From assembly GCA_031261175.1 (NCBI GenBank), contig JAISJW010000008.1:19712-83711 (forward strand): DNA of 64,000 nt, in the 5' to 3' direction. Numbering within the stretch: the stretch's first letter is position 1; every line of letters starts with the position of its first letter. The notes below the pieces were generated by a model. That model searched no databases. It had not been told where the DNA came from and saw nothing but the letters and a program-made list of their open reading frames with translations. Origin of the DNA: Lactobacillales bacterium. Its GTDB lineage: Bacteria > Bacillota > Bacilli > Lactobacillales > Streptococcaceae. A program made the translations under genes and the position numbers. Shown piece by piece: positions 50,984 to 59,391 of this stretch.

Positions 50984-51547
50984 TTAGTTAAATTTATTCA
51001 TCGTTGCAAGGAAATCGCCAGTCTCAACCCAGTCGAGAGTAGCATCCGCCGCTTTATGGAGTGCGTCGTGCATCGCATCGAAATCTTGCGTTTCAAACGG
51101 GCTTAGCACGTGGCTCGTCACCGCTTGACCCTTGTGAATCGGGCGACCGATACCGATTTTGCAACGCTGGATTTCGTTGGTTCCAAGCGCGGCAATTATC
51201 GACTTCATGCCGTTTTGACCACCAGCCGAGCCTTTAGCTCTTAAACGGACGCGGCCAAGTGGCGAGTCGAGGTCGTCGTGAAGCACGATCAACTCTTCAT
51301 CGTAAACTTGGTAAAAGGTCATCAACGGGCCGACTGAATTTCCGGATAGGTTCATAAAAGTCAGCGGTTTAACGAGCATAACTTTTTCGCCGTTTATATG
51401 ACCGGTCGCGATGTCGGCTGAAAATTCGTTTTGATCGAACTGCCAGCCGAGGCGATATGCGATTTCGTCAAGCGCCATCCACCCCACGTTGTGCTTGGTT
51501 TTGGCGTATTTTGCACCCGGATTTCCAAGGCCAACAATTACTTTCAT
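50984..51547 (-). CDS. pth: Peptidyl-tRNA hydrolase
   Basis: Releases tRNA from stalled peptidyl-tRNA. The 187 residues begin MKVIVGLGNPGAKYAKTKHN with the catalytic His and VGWMALDEIA after it; TFMNLSGNSV near residue 63, VLHDDLDSPLGRVRLRAKGS near 88 and GGQNGMKSII near 105 are all present. It lies 3 bases behind leuD, an unusual neighbour; it is more often next to mfd. Confidence 0.97.
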   Translation of the reverse strand: MKVIVGLGNPGAKYAKTKHNVGWMALDEIAYRLGWQFDQNEFSADIATGHINGEKVMLVKPLTFMNLSGNSVGPLMTFYQVYDEELIVLHDDLDSPLGRVRLRAKGSAGGQNGMKSIIAALGTNEIQRCKIGIGRPIHKGQAVTSHVLSPFETQDFDAMHDALHKAADATLDWVETGDFLATMNKFN

Positions 51548-51550
51548 TTT

Positions 51551-52141
51551 TTATCTCCAAAATTCTGGAATTTTATTTTCTTCGTAGCTGGCAAGTTCCG
51601 CTTCGTGTTGCAACGTGATGCCGATATCGTCCAAGCCGTTGATCAGCTTTTCTTTCCACATTTCGTTAATTTCGAAGTGGTAAGTAATACCTGCAGCTGA
51701 AACCGTTTGACTCGGAAGGTCGATAGTTACCTCCTCAGTCGGTGCGATTTGTGATAGTTCTACACGCGCCGCATGAGGCAGAACGATCGGAAGCAAGCCG
51801 TTTTTAAGTTCGTTCATGTAGTGAATATCGCTGAAACCGCCGGCGATGATTACTTTGAAGCCGTAATCAAGGAGCGCCCAAGCCGCGTGTTCACGACTCG
51901 ATCCGCAACCGAAATTGTCGCCTGCCACAAGGATTGTCGCGTTCGCATATTCAGGTTTGTTCAGGACGAAGTCGGGATTTGCCGCCCCTGTTTCGAGGTA
52001 GCGCCACTCGTCGAAGAGGTTTTTTCCGTAGCCTTCTTTGGTCACGTTCGCCAAGTAAGTTTTCGGAATCAAGATATCCGTGTCGATATTATCGTTCATA
52101 ATCGGCACGCTCGTGCCTGTGTAAATCGTAAATTTTTCCAT
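51551..52141 (-). CDS. leuD: 3-isopropylmalate dehydratase small subunit
   Basis: With LeuC it isomerises isopropylmalate in leucine synthesis. The 196 residues have [20 protein letters not shown] near residue 15, [20 protein letters not shown] near 70 and the C-terminal [20 protein letters not shown]. The start at 52141 has GGAGG 11 bases upstream. leuA, leuB and leuC are not present, so this subunit is separated from its partner; whether the pathway is complete cannot be judged here. Confidence 0.93.
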   Translation of the reverse strand: MEKFTIYTGTSVPIMNDNIDTDILIPKTYLANVTKEGYGKNLFDEWRYLETGAANPDFVLNKPEYANATILVAGDNFGCGSSREHAAWALLDYGFKVIIAGGFSDIHYMNELKNGLLPIVLPHAARVELSQIAPTEEVTIDLPSQTVSAAGITYHFEINEMWKEKLINGLDDIGITLQHEAELASYEENKIPEFWR

Positions 52142-52178
52142 TTCGCCATAGTCCTCCATCGTGTAAATTAATTACTTA

Positions 52179-52187
52179 ATTTTACCA
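52179..52187 (-). promoter_or_regulatory. Extended -10 promoter of leuD-pth-tadBC
   Basis: The minus strand reads TGGTAAAAT 38 bases before the start. A plus-strand TATAAT at about 52199 serves the divergent methyltransferase gene. Confidence 0.55.
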
Positions 52188-52264
52188 TAATTTGTGTTAT
52201 AATTTAAGCAGATGCTTAGAAAGTCAATTTGCGCGCGATTCCCCCTGTTTTCTCGGGGATTTAG

Positions 52265-52296
52265 CGGGCAAGTAGCGCCCTCGACTTGCCCGTTTT
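52265..52296 (+). terminator. Leader hairpin from an inverted GGCAAGT pair before the methyltransferase gene
   Basis: CGGGCAAGT (52265-52273) and ACTTGCCCG (52284-52292) form a perfect 9-base stem followed by TTTT. It lies in the 5' leader, about 45 bases before the start codon, and could attenuate. Confidence 0.55.
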
Positions 52297-52341
52297 GTGC
52301 AATTTGTGGGCATTCAATTTTTAATAAATTAAGGTGAAAAA

Positions 52342-52953
52342 ATGAGCGAACAATATTTTACAAATAATCCCAATTCCGAGCACAATCTCAAAAATTTTAA
52401 GTTCGAGTTGCTCGATGAAAATTTGAGTTTCACGACCGATAGCGGCGTGTTTTCCGGTACGACGATCGACTACGGAACGCGCGTGATGATCGATGCATTT
52501 GCGGCTGAAATCGAAAGCGTTGAAGCCGGCGAACGGTTGCTTGATGCTGGATGTGGCTACGGTCCGGTCGGGATTGCATTTGCTAAAGCGTTCGGTTTCA
52601 AAGTCGAAATGATCGACGTCAACGAGCGCGCTTTGTCTCTCGCTCGAATCAATGCCGACGCTAACGGTGTCGCTGAACTTGTCGATATCCATACATCCGA
52701 CGTTTATTCCGATGTCCATCATCGCGACTTTTCGGCGATTTTGACTAACCCGCCTGTTCGCGCTGGGAAATCAGTCGTCAACGCGATGATTAGCGAGTCT
52801 TATGACTTGCTCACTGACGGTGGCGTCATGGTCGTGGTCTTGCAGAAGAAACAGGGTGCGCCTAGCGCTAAAAAGTTACTCGAAGACGTTTACGGAAATT
52901 GCGAAATCCTAATCCGTGACAAAGGTTACTACGTTTTACAGTCTATAAAATAA
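52342..52953 (+). CDS. RsmC-like class I SAM-dependent methyltransferase
   Basis: The 203 residues are one methyltransferase domain: SGTTIDYGTRVMIDAF-type entry near residue 38, the SAM loop LLDAGCGYGPVGIAFAKAFG near 66, and the nucleobase motif LTNPPVRAGKSVV near 132, the NPPF-like signature of the RsmC/RlmG rRNA-methylating group, with Val for Phe. YbxB/YtxB of bacilli belong here. It stands alone on the plus strand, with a palindrome at its 3' end. The RNA target is unknown. Confidence 0.88.
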   Translation: MSEQYFTNNPNSEHNLKNFKFELLDENLSFTTDSGVFSGTTIDYGTRVMIDAFAAEIESVEAGERLLDAGCGYGPVGIAFAKAFGFKVEMIDVNERALSLARINADANGVAELVDIHTSDVYSDVHHRDFSAILTNPPVRAGKSVVNAMISESYDLLTDGGVMVVVLQKKQGAPSAKKLLEDVYGNCEILIRDKGYYVLQSIK

Positions 52954-53026
52954 AAAAGGGGGATTTTGGCAAATTTTTTAATTTTTCGCTCGAAAAATTA
53001 AAAAATTTGTCAAAATCCCCCTTTTT
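52953..53026. repeat. 74-bp palindrome J between the methyltransferase and fmt genes
   Basis: The 36-base arms start AAAAAGGGGGATTTTGG and have a single mismatch. With A- and T-runs at both ends it should be a bidirectional terminator. It overlaps both stop codons. Confidence 0.85.
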
Positions 53027-53936
53027 AGTTAAATACACTTCCGATTTCGTATTTTTGACCGACCCCGTTCAAGAACGAGACGACATCCATCTTCGATTTT
53101 CCAAACGGCTGCAGAACCTTGACTGACAAAGCGCCCGTGCCACAAGCGACCACGAAATTCTTCTTATCTTTCAAGATAATCTCACCCGGAGCACCACTTC
53201 CAACGACCACACGCGTATCGAAAAACTTCACGCGTTCGCCATCATAAGTAGAATAGGCAGTCGGGAACGGATTCATTCCGCGGATCTTGTTGAAAACTTC
53301 ACGCGCACTCAACGACCAGTCGATAATTTCCTCGTCCGCCGAAATCGAAGGACTAAATGTCACCTCGGATTCGACCTGTGGAACGCCAACAGCCGAGCCA
53401 TCTAAAATTCCCGGCATCACCGAAAGCAAAGTATCGCGTCCAACGACTGACAACTTCTCGAACAACGTTCCGACGTTGTCGTCATCCGTAATCGCAAGTT
53501 CCGAAGAACCATAAATATCCCCGGCGTCCATTTTTTTCGTCATCTCGATAATCGAGATTCCCGTCAACGCATCGCCATTGATCAACGCATAGTGAATCGG
53601 CGCGGCACCTCGGTATTTCGGCAGCAACGACGCGTGCACGTTGATTGCCTTAACCTTCGCTCGCGCCAAAACGGATTCGGGTAAAAACTGCCCAAACGCG
53701 GCCGTCACGATAAAGTCCGGCTCATAGTCCAACTCGCGGATTTTCTCAGGTTGAACCACCGTCAACCCCAATTCCAAAGCCTTAGCTTTAACGGGCGGCG
53801 GAGTCATTACGCGCTTTCTGCCCACTGGTCGGTCCGGCTGCGTCACGACAGCCATTACGTCGTATCCCTCCTCGACCAATCCTTCCAAAATCCCGACCGA
53901 AAACGCCGGAGTTCCCATAAATACTACACTAGTCAT
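53025..53936 (-). CDS. fmt: Methionyl-tRNA formyltransferase
   Basis: Formylates the initiator Met-tRNA. The 303 residues have [15 protein letters not shown] at the start, [20 protein letters not shown] near residue 105 with the catalytic Asn and His, and a C-terminal domain with [15 protein letters not shown]. The start overlaps the ruvB end by 8 bases. The usual neighbours def, priA and rsmB are absent. Confidence 0.96.
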   Translation of the reverse strand: MTSVVFMGTPAFSVGILEGLVEEGYDVMAVVTQPDRPVGRKRVMTPPPVKAKALELGLTVVQPEKIRELDYEPDFIVTAAFGQFLPESVLARAKVKAINVHASLLPKYRGAAPIHYALINGDALTGISIIEMTKKMDAGDIYGSSELAITDDDNVGTLFEKLSVVGRDTLLSVMPGILDGSAVGVPQVESEVTFSPSISADEEIIDWSLSAREVFNKIRGMNPFPTAYSTYDGERVKFFDTRVVVGSGAPGEIILKDKKNFVVACGTGALSVKVLQPFGKSKMDVVSFLNGVGQKYEIGSVFN

Positions 53937-54915
53937 TCTTCGCTACCCCCAGATGTTTATACGCCTTCTCACTCGGCACGCGCCCATTCTGCGTCCGCAG
54001 CACAAACCCCTGCTGAATCAGATACGGCTCGTAAACCGCCTCAATCGTCTCCGCCTCTTCGCCGATGGCAAGTGCAATCGACTTTGCACCCACAGCCCGC
54101 CCGGCATAATCCTCAATCATCACGCGCAAAATCGCGCGATCGGTACGGTCAAGCCCAGCCTCGTCTACTCCTAAGTGCTCTAAAGTCAAATCGACCAAAT
54201 CCGTCGTCACTTCGCCATTGCCTTTAACCAAAGCGAAATCGCGAACGCGTTTCAACAACCGGTTGGCAATTCGCGGCGTGCCGCGTGAGCGCAAAGCCAG
54301 CGATTTAGCCGCTTCAGCTGAAATATCAACGTTAAAAATTTCGGCCGTCCGTCGAACGATCGCCGATAATTCCTCGATATTATAATATTCTAAATGTCCC
54401 ACAATTCCAAATCGATCGCGCAAAGGTGCTGACAGCATCCCACTCCGCGTAGTCGCCCCAATCAAAGTGAACGGCGGAAGATCGAACCGAACACTGCGCG
54501 GATTATCGCGTTCGCCGATCACGATGTCGATAAAATAATCTTCCATCGCCGAATATAGAACTTCCTCAACGAACATCGGCATCCGGTGAATTTCGTCGAT
54601 AAACAAAACGTCACCCGGCTCTAAATCGTTCAAAAGACTCACCAAATCGCCCGGTTTTTCAATCGCCGGACCAGAGGCTGTCTTAATATGAACGCCCAAT
54701 TCGTTAGCGATAACGTACGCCAAAGTCGTCTTACCCAAGCCCGGAGGCCCATAAAGCAAGACGTGGTCGAGTGCTTCTTCGCGCAGACGCGCCGCTTCAA
54801 TGTAGACTTTTAGTTGCTCCTTGAAGGCGACTTGCCCGATGTACTGGTTTAAAAATTGCGGACGCAAGCTCAGCTCGGCGTCGTTTTGGTTGTGCGGATC
54901 AAGTAATTCATTCAT
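53929..54915 (-). CDS. ruvB: Holliday junction branch-migration ATPase RuvB
   Basis: The hexameric motor of RuvAB. The 328 residues have [12 protein letters not shown] near residue 17, Walker [21 protein letters not shown] near 53, Walker [21 protein letters not shown] near 104, sensor [20 protein letters not shown] near 150 and the C-terminal winged helix. ruvA is not next to it. The start codon lacks a ribosome binding site and sits six bases past a strong extended -10, so the mRNA is probably leaderless. Confidence 0.97.
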   Translation of the reverse strand: MNELLDPHNQNDAELSLRPQFLNQYIGQVAFKEQLKVYIEAARLREEALDHVLLYGPPGLGKTTLAYVIANELGVHIKTASGPAIEKPGDLVSLLNDLEPGDVLFIDEIHRMPMFVEEVLYSAMEDYFIDIVIGERDNPRSVRFDLPPFTLIGATTRSGMLSAPLRDRFGIVGHLEYYNIEELSAIVRRTAEIFNVDISAEAAKSLALRSRGTPRIANRLLKRVRDFALVKGNGEVTTDLVDLTLEHLGVDEAGLDRTDRAILRVMIEDYAGRAVGAKSIALAIGEEAETIEAVYEPYLIQQGFVLRTQNGRVPSEKAYKHLGVAKND

Positions 54916-54930
54916 ACGAATATTTTACCA
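54915..54930 (-). promoter_or_regulatory. Probable leaderless extended -10 promoter of ruvB
   Basis: The minus strand reads TGGTAAAAT (54930-54922), then six bases, then ATG. The same -10 to ATG spacing as in pflA. Confidence 0.5.
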
Positions 54931-55067
54931 CAGCCCGCCGGAATTTGCACTAGCTTAATAATTACAACCTAACTAATTTTCAACAAACGAAAATTTTAAC
55001 CATATAAAAGATATTTCGAGCAAGTTTTGCAAAACGCATCGCCCAATCCTCGGTGTTTATCTCAATT

Positions 55068-55107
55068 CGCGCCAGCGCACTTGCCCGCCCTGTTTTTTTG
55101 ATATAAT
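55068..55107 (+). promoter_or_regulatory. Promoter region of the 48-residue peptide gene
   Basis: CGCGCCAGCGCACTTGCC (55068-55085) precedes TATAAT at 55102-55107. The -10 flank TATAATTTTCACATA and the leader AAGGAGAAACACAATGAAA are shared with the gene at 57898, which also has CGCGCCAGCGCCCACTTGCC upstream (57791-57810). Confidence 0.55.
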
Positions 55108-55136
55108 TTTCACATACTAATTTAAGGAGAAACACA

Positions 55137-55283
55137 ATGAAAAAAATCAAACTTTTGGCAACAGCAGCTATCGTTATCACTACGCTTGCGCCGTCGATCG
55201 TGCACGAATCCTCAGCACCGCGTGTTATCACAGAAACAGCTAAACCCGTTAAACCTGTATGGGATGTCGTCGAAGTCGACTAG
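55137..55283 (+). CDS. Small secreted peptide, 48 residues
   Basis: MKKIKLLATAAIVITTLAPS is a signal peptide; the mature part of about 25 residues has a Pro/Val-rich end (AKPVKPVWDVVEVD). AAGGAG precedes the start. It is convergent to the first Rgg-like regulator, with a shared terminator between. The size and position resemble PapR- or Shp-type signal precursors, but the peptide is not in the regulator operon, so it could be a target gene, an effector or another signal. I do not recognise the sequence. Confidence 0.65.
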   Translation: MKKIKLLATAAIVITTLAPSIVHESSAPRVITETAKPVKPVWDVVEVD

Positions 55284-55302
55284 CAAGGCGAAAAACAAAA
55301 AG

Positions 55303-55347
55303 AAAACCCGCTTTGGCAAGTCAATTGCCTCTAAGCGGGTTTTTTTG
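55303..55347. terminator. Terminator with GGCAAGTCAATTGCC loop, shared by the peptide and first regulator genes
   Basis: AAAACCCGCTT / AAGCGGGTTTTTTT stem; the interior holds GGCAAGTCAATTGCC, the same 15-mer as in the terminator at 58450-58493. Confidence 0.85.
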
Positions 55348-55350
55348 CGT

Positions 55351-56256
55351 TTACATCTCGACAATGCCGATCAGCTCGTAATATTCGCGATAATTTTTCT
55401 TTTCGCGGGCGCTGTTGACCGCCTCCTGGAAGTTGATCACCTTCGCCATCTCTTTGCAAAATCCAAGTTTGTTGTGGTCGAAAATGTCGATGGCAAGTAT
55501 GGTCTGCTGCATGTACTCCATCGCCTCGTTCGCCTTGTCGTCGCGGTACATAAAAATCGCGTCGATCATTCTGCACGTCGCAATTATCGCCTGCGACAGC
55601 ATCGTCATCGTCAGCCGGCTGCGCAACTGCCGGGCAAGTTCCAGCTCGTTATCGGCAAGTAATTTCATAATAATATTAAGCAAAATCAACATCAAGGTGA
55701 TTTCATCATCTTTTCGATTTTCGACACCAAGAAGCATTAACGTGTGGTCAAAATGCGCCACTAAATCTTCTTTTTTAAAAATCACGATGCAGTTGTTAAG
55801 CACTGCTAAATCTAGCTTGCTGTACCATTTCAACTCATTTAGATACTGCACTAGCCAAGCCGTTTTCGTCTTCTTGATTTTATCTTTTCGCACGCGGCAC
55901 GACAAAACATAACACATTGACTCTAAAAGATTTCTCGTCGTCGGTGGATATTTTTTCGTCTTCTCGTAAACTGCCTCAATCGCCGCAACATCGTCATCTG
56001 CGGTCGCATCAACGATATTTTCAACGATTTCTTCCAAGCTTGCATTCTTGCTATCATAGAAAAATTCCGCAATCGGCATCTCGATTTTTTCAAGAATCCT
56101 AATTAAATCCTTAGCCATGATGTCACATTTATCGTTCTCGAACTCGCTGATCCGCGACTGCGACAAAATCCCCGCGAGTTCCCCTTGCGTGTATCCTTGC
56201 TTGATCCTGGCCTTTTTCACCATCGTCCCAAGAATATCAAGGTTCATTTCCTTCAT
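55351..56256 (-). CDS. Rgg/MutR-like transcriptional regulator 1
   Basis: The 301 residues begin with an XRE helix-turn-helix (KKARIKQGYTQGELAGILSQ then SRISEFENDKCDIMAKDLIR), followed by an all-helical TPR-like domain with the Rgg-type block WLVQYLNELKWYSKLDLAVL near residue 128 and LLNIIMKLLADNELELARQL near 185. Such regulators bind a re-imported peptide. The start overlaps by four bases (ATGA) the stop of a 53-residue secreted-peptide gene, which suggests a cognate pair. It is clearly paralogous to the regulators at 56592-57503 and 58492-59391. Confidence 0.85.
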   Translation of the reverse strand: MKEMNLDILGTMVKKARIKQGYTQGELAGILSQSRISEFENDKCDIMAKDLIRILEKIEMPIAEFFYDSKNASLEEIVENIVDATADDDVAAIEAVYEKTKKYPPTTRNLLESMCYVLSCRVRKDKIKKTKTAWLVQYLNELKWYSKLDLAVLNNCIVIFKKEDLVAHFDHTLMLLGVENRKDDEITLMLILLNIIMKLLADNELELARQLRSRLTMTMLSQAIIATCRMIDAIFMYRDDKANEAMEYMQQTILAIDIFDHNKLGFCKEMAKVINFQEAVNSAREKKNYREYYELIGIVEM

Positions 56257-56414
56257 GCTATTCCGCGGCCCTTCGGAAATTTAAAAATCTTCGGCGTTTC
56301 ATGTGGCGTTTCAAATTTCGGAACTTTGTAAATCAACCCATGACCAAAACACGGGGCAAGTGTCAACCCGCATACGGCTACAAACATAACTAATACATTA
56401 ATTTTCTTTTTCAT
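56253..56414 (-). CDS. Putative signal-peptide precursor 1 (53 residues), coupled to regulator 1
   Basis: MKKKINVLVMFVAVCGLTLA is a signal sequence; the mature part has two Cys in or near it, repeats of Lys-Pro and ends IFKFPKGRGIA. The stop overlaps the regulator ATG (ATGA). AAAGGAGAC precedes the start. The -10 TATAAT (56448-56443) and a 13-base palindrome ATGCTTTTAGCAT (56462-56474) over the -35 lie upstream. A pheromone precursor is the best guess. Confidence 0.7.
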   Translation of the reverse strand: MKKKINVLVMFVAVCGLTLAPCFGHGLIYKVPKFETPHETPKIFKFPKGRGIA

Positions 56415-56461
56415 TTTTTTGTCTCCTTTAATTTCTAAATAAATTATAACAAATCTAATCT

Positions 56462-56474
56462 ATGCTTTTAGCAT
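56462..56474. promoter_or_regulatory. Operator-like palindrome at the -35 of the regulator 1 operon
   Basis: ATGCTTTTAGCAT, 5-base arms around TTT, overlaps the -35 position. Its left half ATGCTTTTA recurs at 57680-57688 exactly at the -35 of the regulator 2 operon (17 bases from TAAAAT). Confidence 0.5.
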
Positions 56475-56553
56475 TGTTTCACCCTGTGGTTTTATCGCTT
56501 CTTTGTAATCCTTTTCATAAAATAATCGTGGGTTCTCAACTTTTTTAGCGCAT

Positions 56554-56580
56554 AAAAAAAGGACATTTCTGGGAATGTCC
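56554..56580 (-). terminator. Terminator of regulator 2
   Basis: GGACATT / AATGTCC stem and seven T on the minus strand. Confidence 0.85.
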
Positions 56581-56591
56581 ATCTTAATAAT

Positions 56592-57503
56592 TTAATTTTT
56601 CATCCTTAAAACGCCCATCAGCTCGTAATATTCGCTGTAATCTTTGCGCGCCCGTTCGCTATTGATCGCTTCCTCAAAATTAATTGTTTTGACGAGGTGT
56701 TTAAAAACATCAACTTCAAGAAAGTCGAGAATGCTGATAGCGAGTATGGTCTCTTGCATCGCCTCCATCGCTTCGTGCGCTTTCCCTGCTCGGTACATAA
56801 AAATTGCATCGATCAGTCTAAGCGTTACGATTAGCGACTGATACTCCAACGGCACGCTCAAGTTGTCGCGCATCGCTTTTGCCGTTTCCGCTTCATTATC
56901 CGCAAGCAACTTCAAAATAATATTGAGCAAAATTGACTTGAGTGAAATCGAGTCGATTTTTTTCGGGTTCAAATCATACAATGCTTGCAAATGATCGAAT
57001 TGCTGCACCAAATCTTCCTTCTCAAAAGCCACGAGGCAATTATTCAAGACAACGAGATCGAGTTCGCTATACCAAGCCAAATTCCGAAAATACTGCACGA
57101 GCCAATACAATTTGGTCTTGCGCATCCGCTCTTTCTTAACCCGGCAAGTCAGGACATACTGCATCGAATCTAATAACTTAACCGTCGTCGGCGCGTAATT
57201 TTTAATCTCTTCCCGCGCTTCTTCGAACAAAGCATCATCACTTCTCACCGCGGCGTCGATTATTTTTCCGACTGTCAGTTCCAAACTTTCATGTCTACTC
57301 CCGCTAAAAAAAGCAGAAATCGGCATCTCGATTTTTTCAAGGATTCTAATCAAGTCCCTTGCATGAATATCGCAATGATCATTTTCGAACGCACTGATTC
57401 GCGATTGGTTGAGAACATCCGCTAGCTGATCCTGTTTGAACCCTTGCTTAACTCGCGCTTGGCGCACCATATCGCCGAGAATATCGGCTTTCATTTCTTT
57501 CAT
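56592..57503 (-). CDS. Rgg/MutR-like transcriptional regulator 2
   Basis: 303 residues with the same plan as regulator 1: MVRQARVKQGFKQDQLADVL then NQSRISAFENDHCDIHARDL (helix-turn-helix), WLVQYFRNLAWYSELDLVVL near residue 130 and LLNIILKLLADNEAETAKAM near 187, ending YELMGVLRMKN. It is closer to regulator 1 than to regulator 3. A 47-residue precursor gene ends three bases before its start. Confidence 0.85.
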   Translation of the reverse strand: MKEMKADILGDMVRQARVKQGFKQDQLADVLNQSRISAFENDHCDIHARDLIRILEKIEMPISAFFSGSRHESLELTVGKIIDAAVRSDDALFEEAREEIKNYAPTTVKLLDSMQYVLTCRVKKERMRKTKLYWLVQYFRNLAWYSELDLVVLNNCLVAFEKEDLVQQFDHLQALYDLNPKKIDSISLKSILLNIILKLLADNEAETAKAMRDNLSVPLEYQSLIVTLRLIDAIFMYRAGKAHEAMEAMQETILAISILDFLEVDVFKHLVKTINFEEAINSERARKDYSEYYELMGVLRMKN

Positions 57504-57506
57504 CGG

Positions 57507-57650
57507 TTAATCTTCGCTATGGAATTCCGGCCAAATGCTCTTCTGTTTGTATTCACTCTCCGGGCCTCTTTTGATTTCGTAAACACACTGTCCAACAATC
57601 ATAGGTACCATCGCTAAAACTGTAATTAATAAACTAATTTTCTTTTTCAT
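57507..57650 (-). CDS. Putative signal-peptide precursor 2 (47 residues), upstream of regulator 2
   Basis: MKKKISLLITVLAMVPMIVG forms the signal sequence, followed by QCVYEIKRGPESEY and the end KSIWPEFHSED. Three bases separate it from the regulator ATG. The first five residues equal those of precursor 1; the mature parts do not resemble each other, as expected for distinct signals. The ribosome binding site is weak. Confidence 0.65.
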   Translation of the reverse strand: MKKKISLLITVLAMVPMIVGQCVYEIKRGPESEYKQKSIWPEFHSED

Positions 57651-57679
57651 ATCATTATTTTAACAAAAAAATGATTTCC

Positions 57680-57688
57680 ATGCTTTTA
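57680..57688. promoter_or_regulatory. ATGCTTTTA half-site at the -35 of the regulator 2 operon
   Basis: It lies 17 bases upstream of TAAAAT (57662-57657, minus strand) and matches the half-site of 56462-56474. The gap 57651-57897 holds this promoter and the plus-strand promoter of the next gene. Confidence 0.4.
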
Positions 57689-57897
57689 TAGTTTTAATTA
57701 TACAACTAATCTTAATATTTTTACAAAGGGTAGCTCGGGTGAACAAATAAAATTCATATATCTCCTATATATTCCGCGAAAACTTGTCCGCGCGCCAGCG
57801 CCCACTTGCCAAAATTTTATATAAACCGCCCGAACGCCCTAAATTAGCCGCCCCTAATTGTTATAATTTTCTCATATCAAATAAAAGGAGAAACACA

Positions 57898-58443
57898 ATG
57901 AAACACTTTACAAAACGCATCATCACTGGACTAGCTGTCCTATTCACACTACTGGCTGTTGTAGCCCCAACTGTATTCGCCGCGGAGAATTCTAGCCTCA
58001 ACTACAAGGGAACTTCTTTCAACTTCACTGAGAAAAGTTCATCGGCTTATTGGCGCTACATCAACATGGATATCCAAAGCGCATCTGATTTACCTATCCC
58101 AAATATGGGCGAAACTAAAGATGAATATCCTCTATTCACTTCATCAAAAAACAGTGGATTTTACTTCCCTGATGGCGGAGACACAAAAGCTTGGAAGGCT
58201 GCTGATAAAGTTTGGGACGATGCTGTTGCAACTGGCAAAACTTTGCAAGTCCGTTTCAGACTTGATTACTACGGTTACCACAAAACAGGTTGGACAAGTT
58301 GGATGAGCGTTACTCCATCACATAATCCATCATTCTCAATTACTGCAGATACTTATGCTGCTTCAGGTAAAATTATTCACGATGCTTGGTTAACAGTGAC
58401 TAATAACGAAACTGGCCAAACAGAAAACGTTCACGGACGCTAA
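57898..58443 (+). CDS. Secreted protein of unknown function, 181 residues
   Basis: Signal peptide MKHFTKRIITGLAVLFTLLA with a cleavage site after PTVFA near residue 30. The mature part of about 150 residues is rich in Trp, Tyr and Ser and has no Cys; RFRLDYYGYHKTGWTSWMSV lies near residue 132 and the end is TENVHGR. I do not recognise a family; a secreted effector or bacteriocin-like product is possible. The start at 57898 has AAAAGGAG and shares its leader with the gene at 55137. It is convergent to regulator 3 and likely a target of the island. Confidence 0.7.
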   Translation: MKHFTKRIITGLAVLFTLLAVVAPTVFAAENSSLNYKGTSFNFTEKSSSAYWRYINMDIQSASDLPIPNMGETKDEYPLFTSSKNSGFYFPDGGDTKAWKAADKVWDDAVATGKTLQVRFRLDYYGYHKTGWTSWMSVTPSHNPSFSITADTYAASGKIIHDAWLTVTNNETGQTENVHGR

Positions 58444-58449
58444 TAAAAA

Positions 58450-58493
58450 GAAGAACCTACTAGGCAAGTCAATTGCCCGGTAGGTTCTTTTTT
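58450..58493. terminator. Terminator with GGCAAGTCAATTGCC loop, shared by the secreted protein and regulator 3 genes
   Basis: AAGAACCTAC / GTAGGTTCTT stem with T-runs. It carries the same interior 15-mer as the terminator at 55303-55347 though the stems differ. Confidence 0.85.
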
Positions 58494-59391
58494 ACATTGA
58501 AATCACAGCAATCCAATCGTAGTAGGCCGTGTAATCCTTTTTCGTTTGCATCTTGTTGATAGCCTCTTGAAAATTGACAAATCTCGTGAACGCTTCAGCC
58601 GTTTCATAGCCATAAGATGAACCAAAAATTTCCACAGCTTTAAGCGTATCCTGCATATAATTCATCGCCTTGCTATCCTGATTATCACGATAAAGCAGTA
58701 TTGAGTCGATTATTCGCTCCGTAATTATCAGCGATTGCGATTGCCACTTATCTAAAGTCTCGATTTTTTTTCGCAATTCGCGTGCATCTTCAAGTTCATT
58801 GTCGGCAAGTAACTTCAAAATAATGTGCAACAAGAGCATTTTGCACGAACGATACGTTGCTTGGTTGCACTCTAAAGTCAGTACCGCTAGAACGTAATCA
58901 AAATGTTTTTTTAAATCATTTTTTTCAAAAATAACAAGGCAATCGTTCAACATAATTAGATCTAATTCTTCATACCAAACTAATTCATCGAAATATTTTA
59001 TGAACCAAGAAATTTGGCTTTTTTTGAACTTTTCCTTTTTTATCCGACAACTAAGAATGTAAATCATCGTTCCGAGTTTTTTCTTCGTGTTAGGACTGAA
59101 TTTTATGAGATCACGCTTGATAATTTCTAAGGTTTCAACATCGTTTGACGTTGTCGCCTTATTTATTCTACTTATGATTTTAGCTAGATCATCCTCTTTT
59201 TCCGTGTTGAAAAAATCCGCTGGTGAGACTTTGATTTTCTCGAGAATCTTCATCAAGTCCTGTGCCATTATATCGCATTTCCCAGTTTCGAAAACACTTA
59301 TTCGCGATTGCGGCAGAATATTTTCTAATTCTGCCTGTTTGTAGCCTTGTTTGATGCGCGCTGCCCGTACCATTGCCCCTAAATTATTCAT
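58492..59391 (-). CDS. Rgg/MutR-like transcriptional regulator 3
   Basis: 299 residues: MVRAARIKQGYKQAELENIL then PQSRISVFETGKCDIMAQDL (helix-turn-helix), WFIKYFDELVWYEELDLIML near residue 128, LLHIILKLLADNELEDAREL near 185, ending YYDWIAVISM. It is the most divergent and most AT-rich of the three. Its start overlaps the precursor 3 stop by 8 bases. Confidence 0.85.
   Translation of the reverse strand: MNNLGAMVRAARIKQGYKQAELENILPQSRISVFETGKCDIMAQDLMKILEKIKVSPADFFNTEKEDDLAKIISRINKATTSNDVETLEIIKRDLIKFSPNTKKKLGTMIYILSCRIKKEKFKKSQISWFIKYFDELVWYEELDLIMLNDCLVIFEKNDLKKHFDYVLAVLTLECNQATYRSCKMLLLHIILKLLADNELEDARELRKKIETLDKWQSQSLIITERIIDSILLYRDNQDSKAMNYMQDTLKAVEIFGSSYGYETAEAFTRFVNFQEAINKMQTKKDYTAYYDWIAVISM

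Noticed and set aside
52212-52337. 41-codon ORF before the RsmC-like gene
   Set aside because: No ribosome binding site, and its middle is the GGCAAGT hairpin, so it is more likely a leader by chance open.
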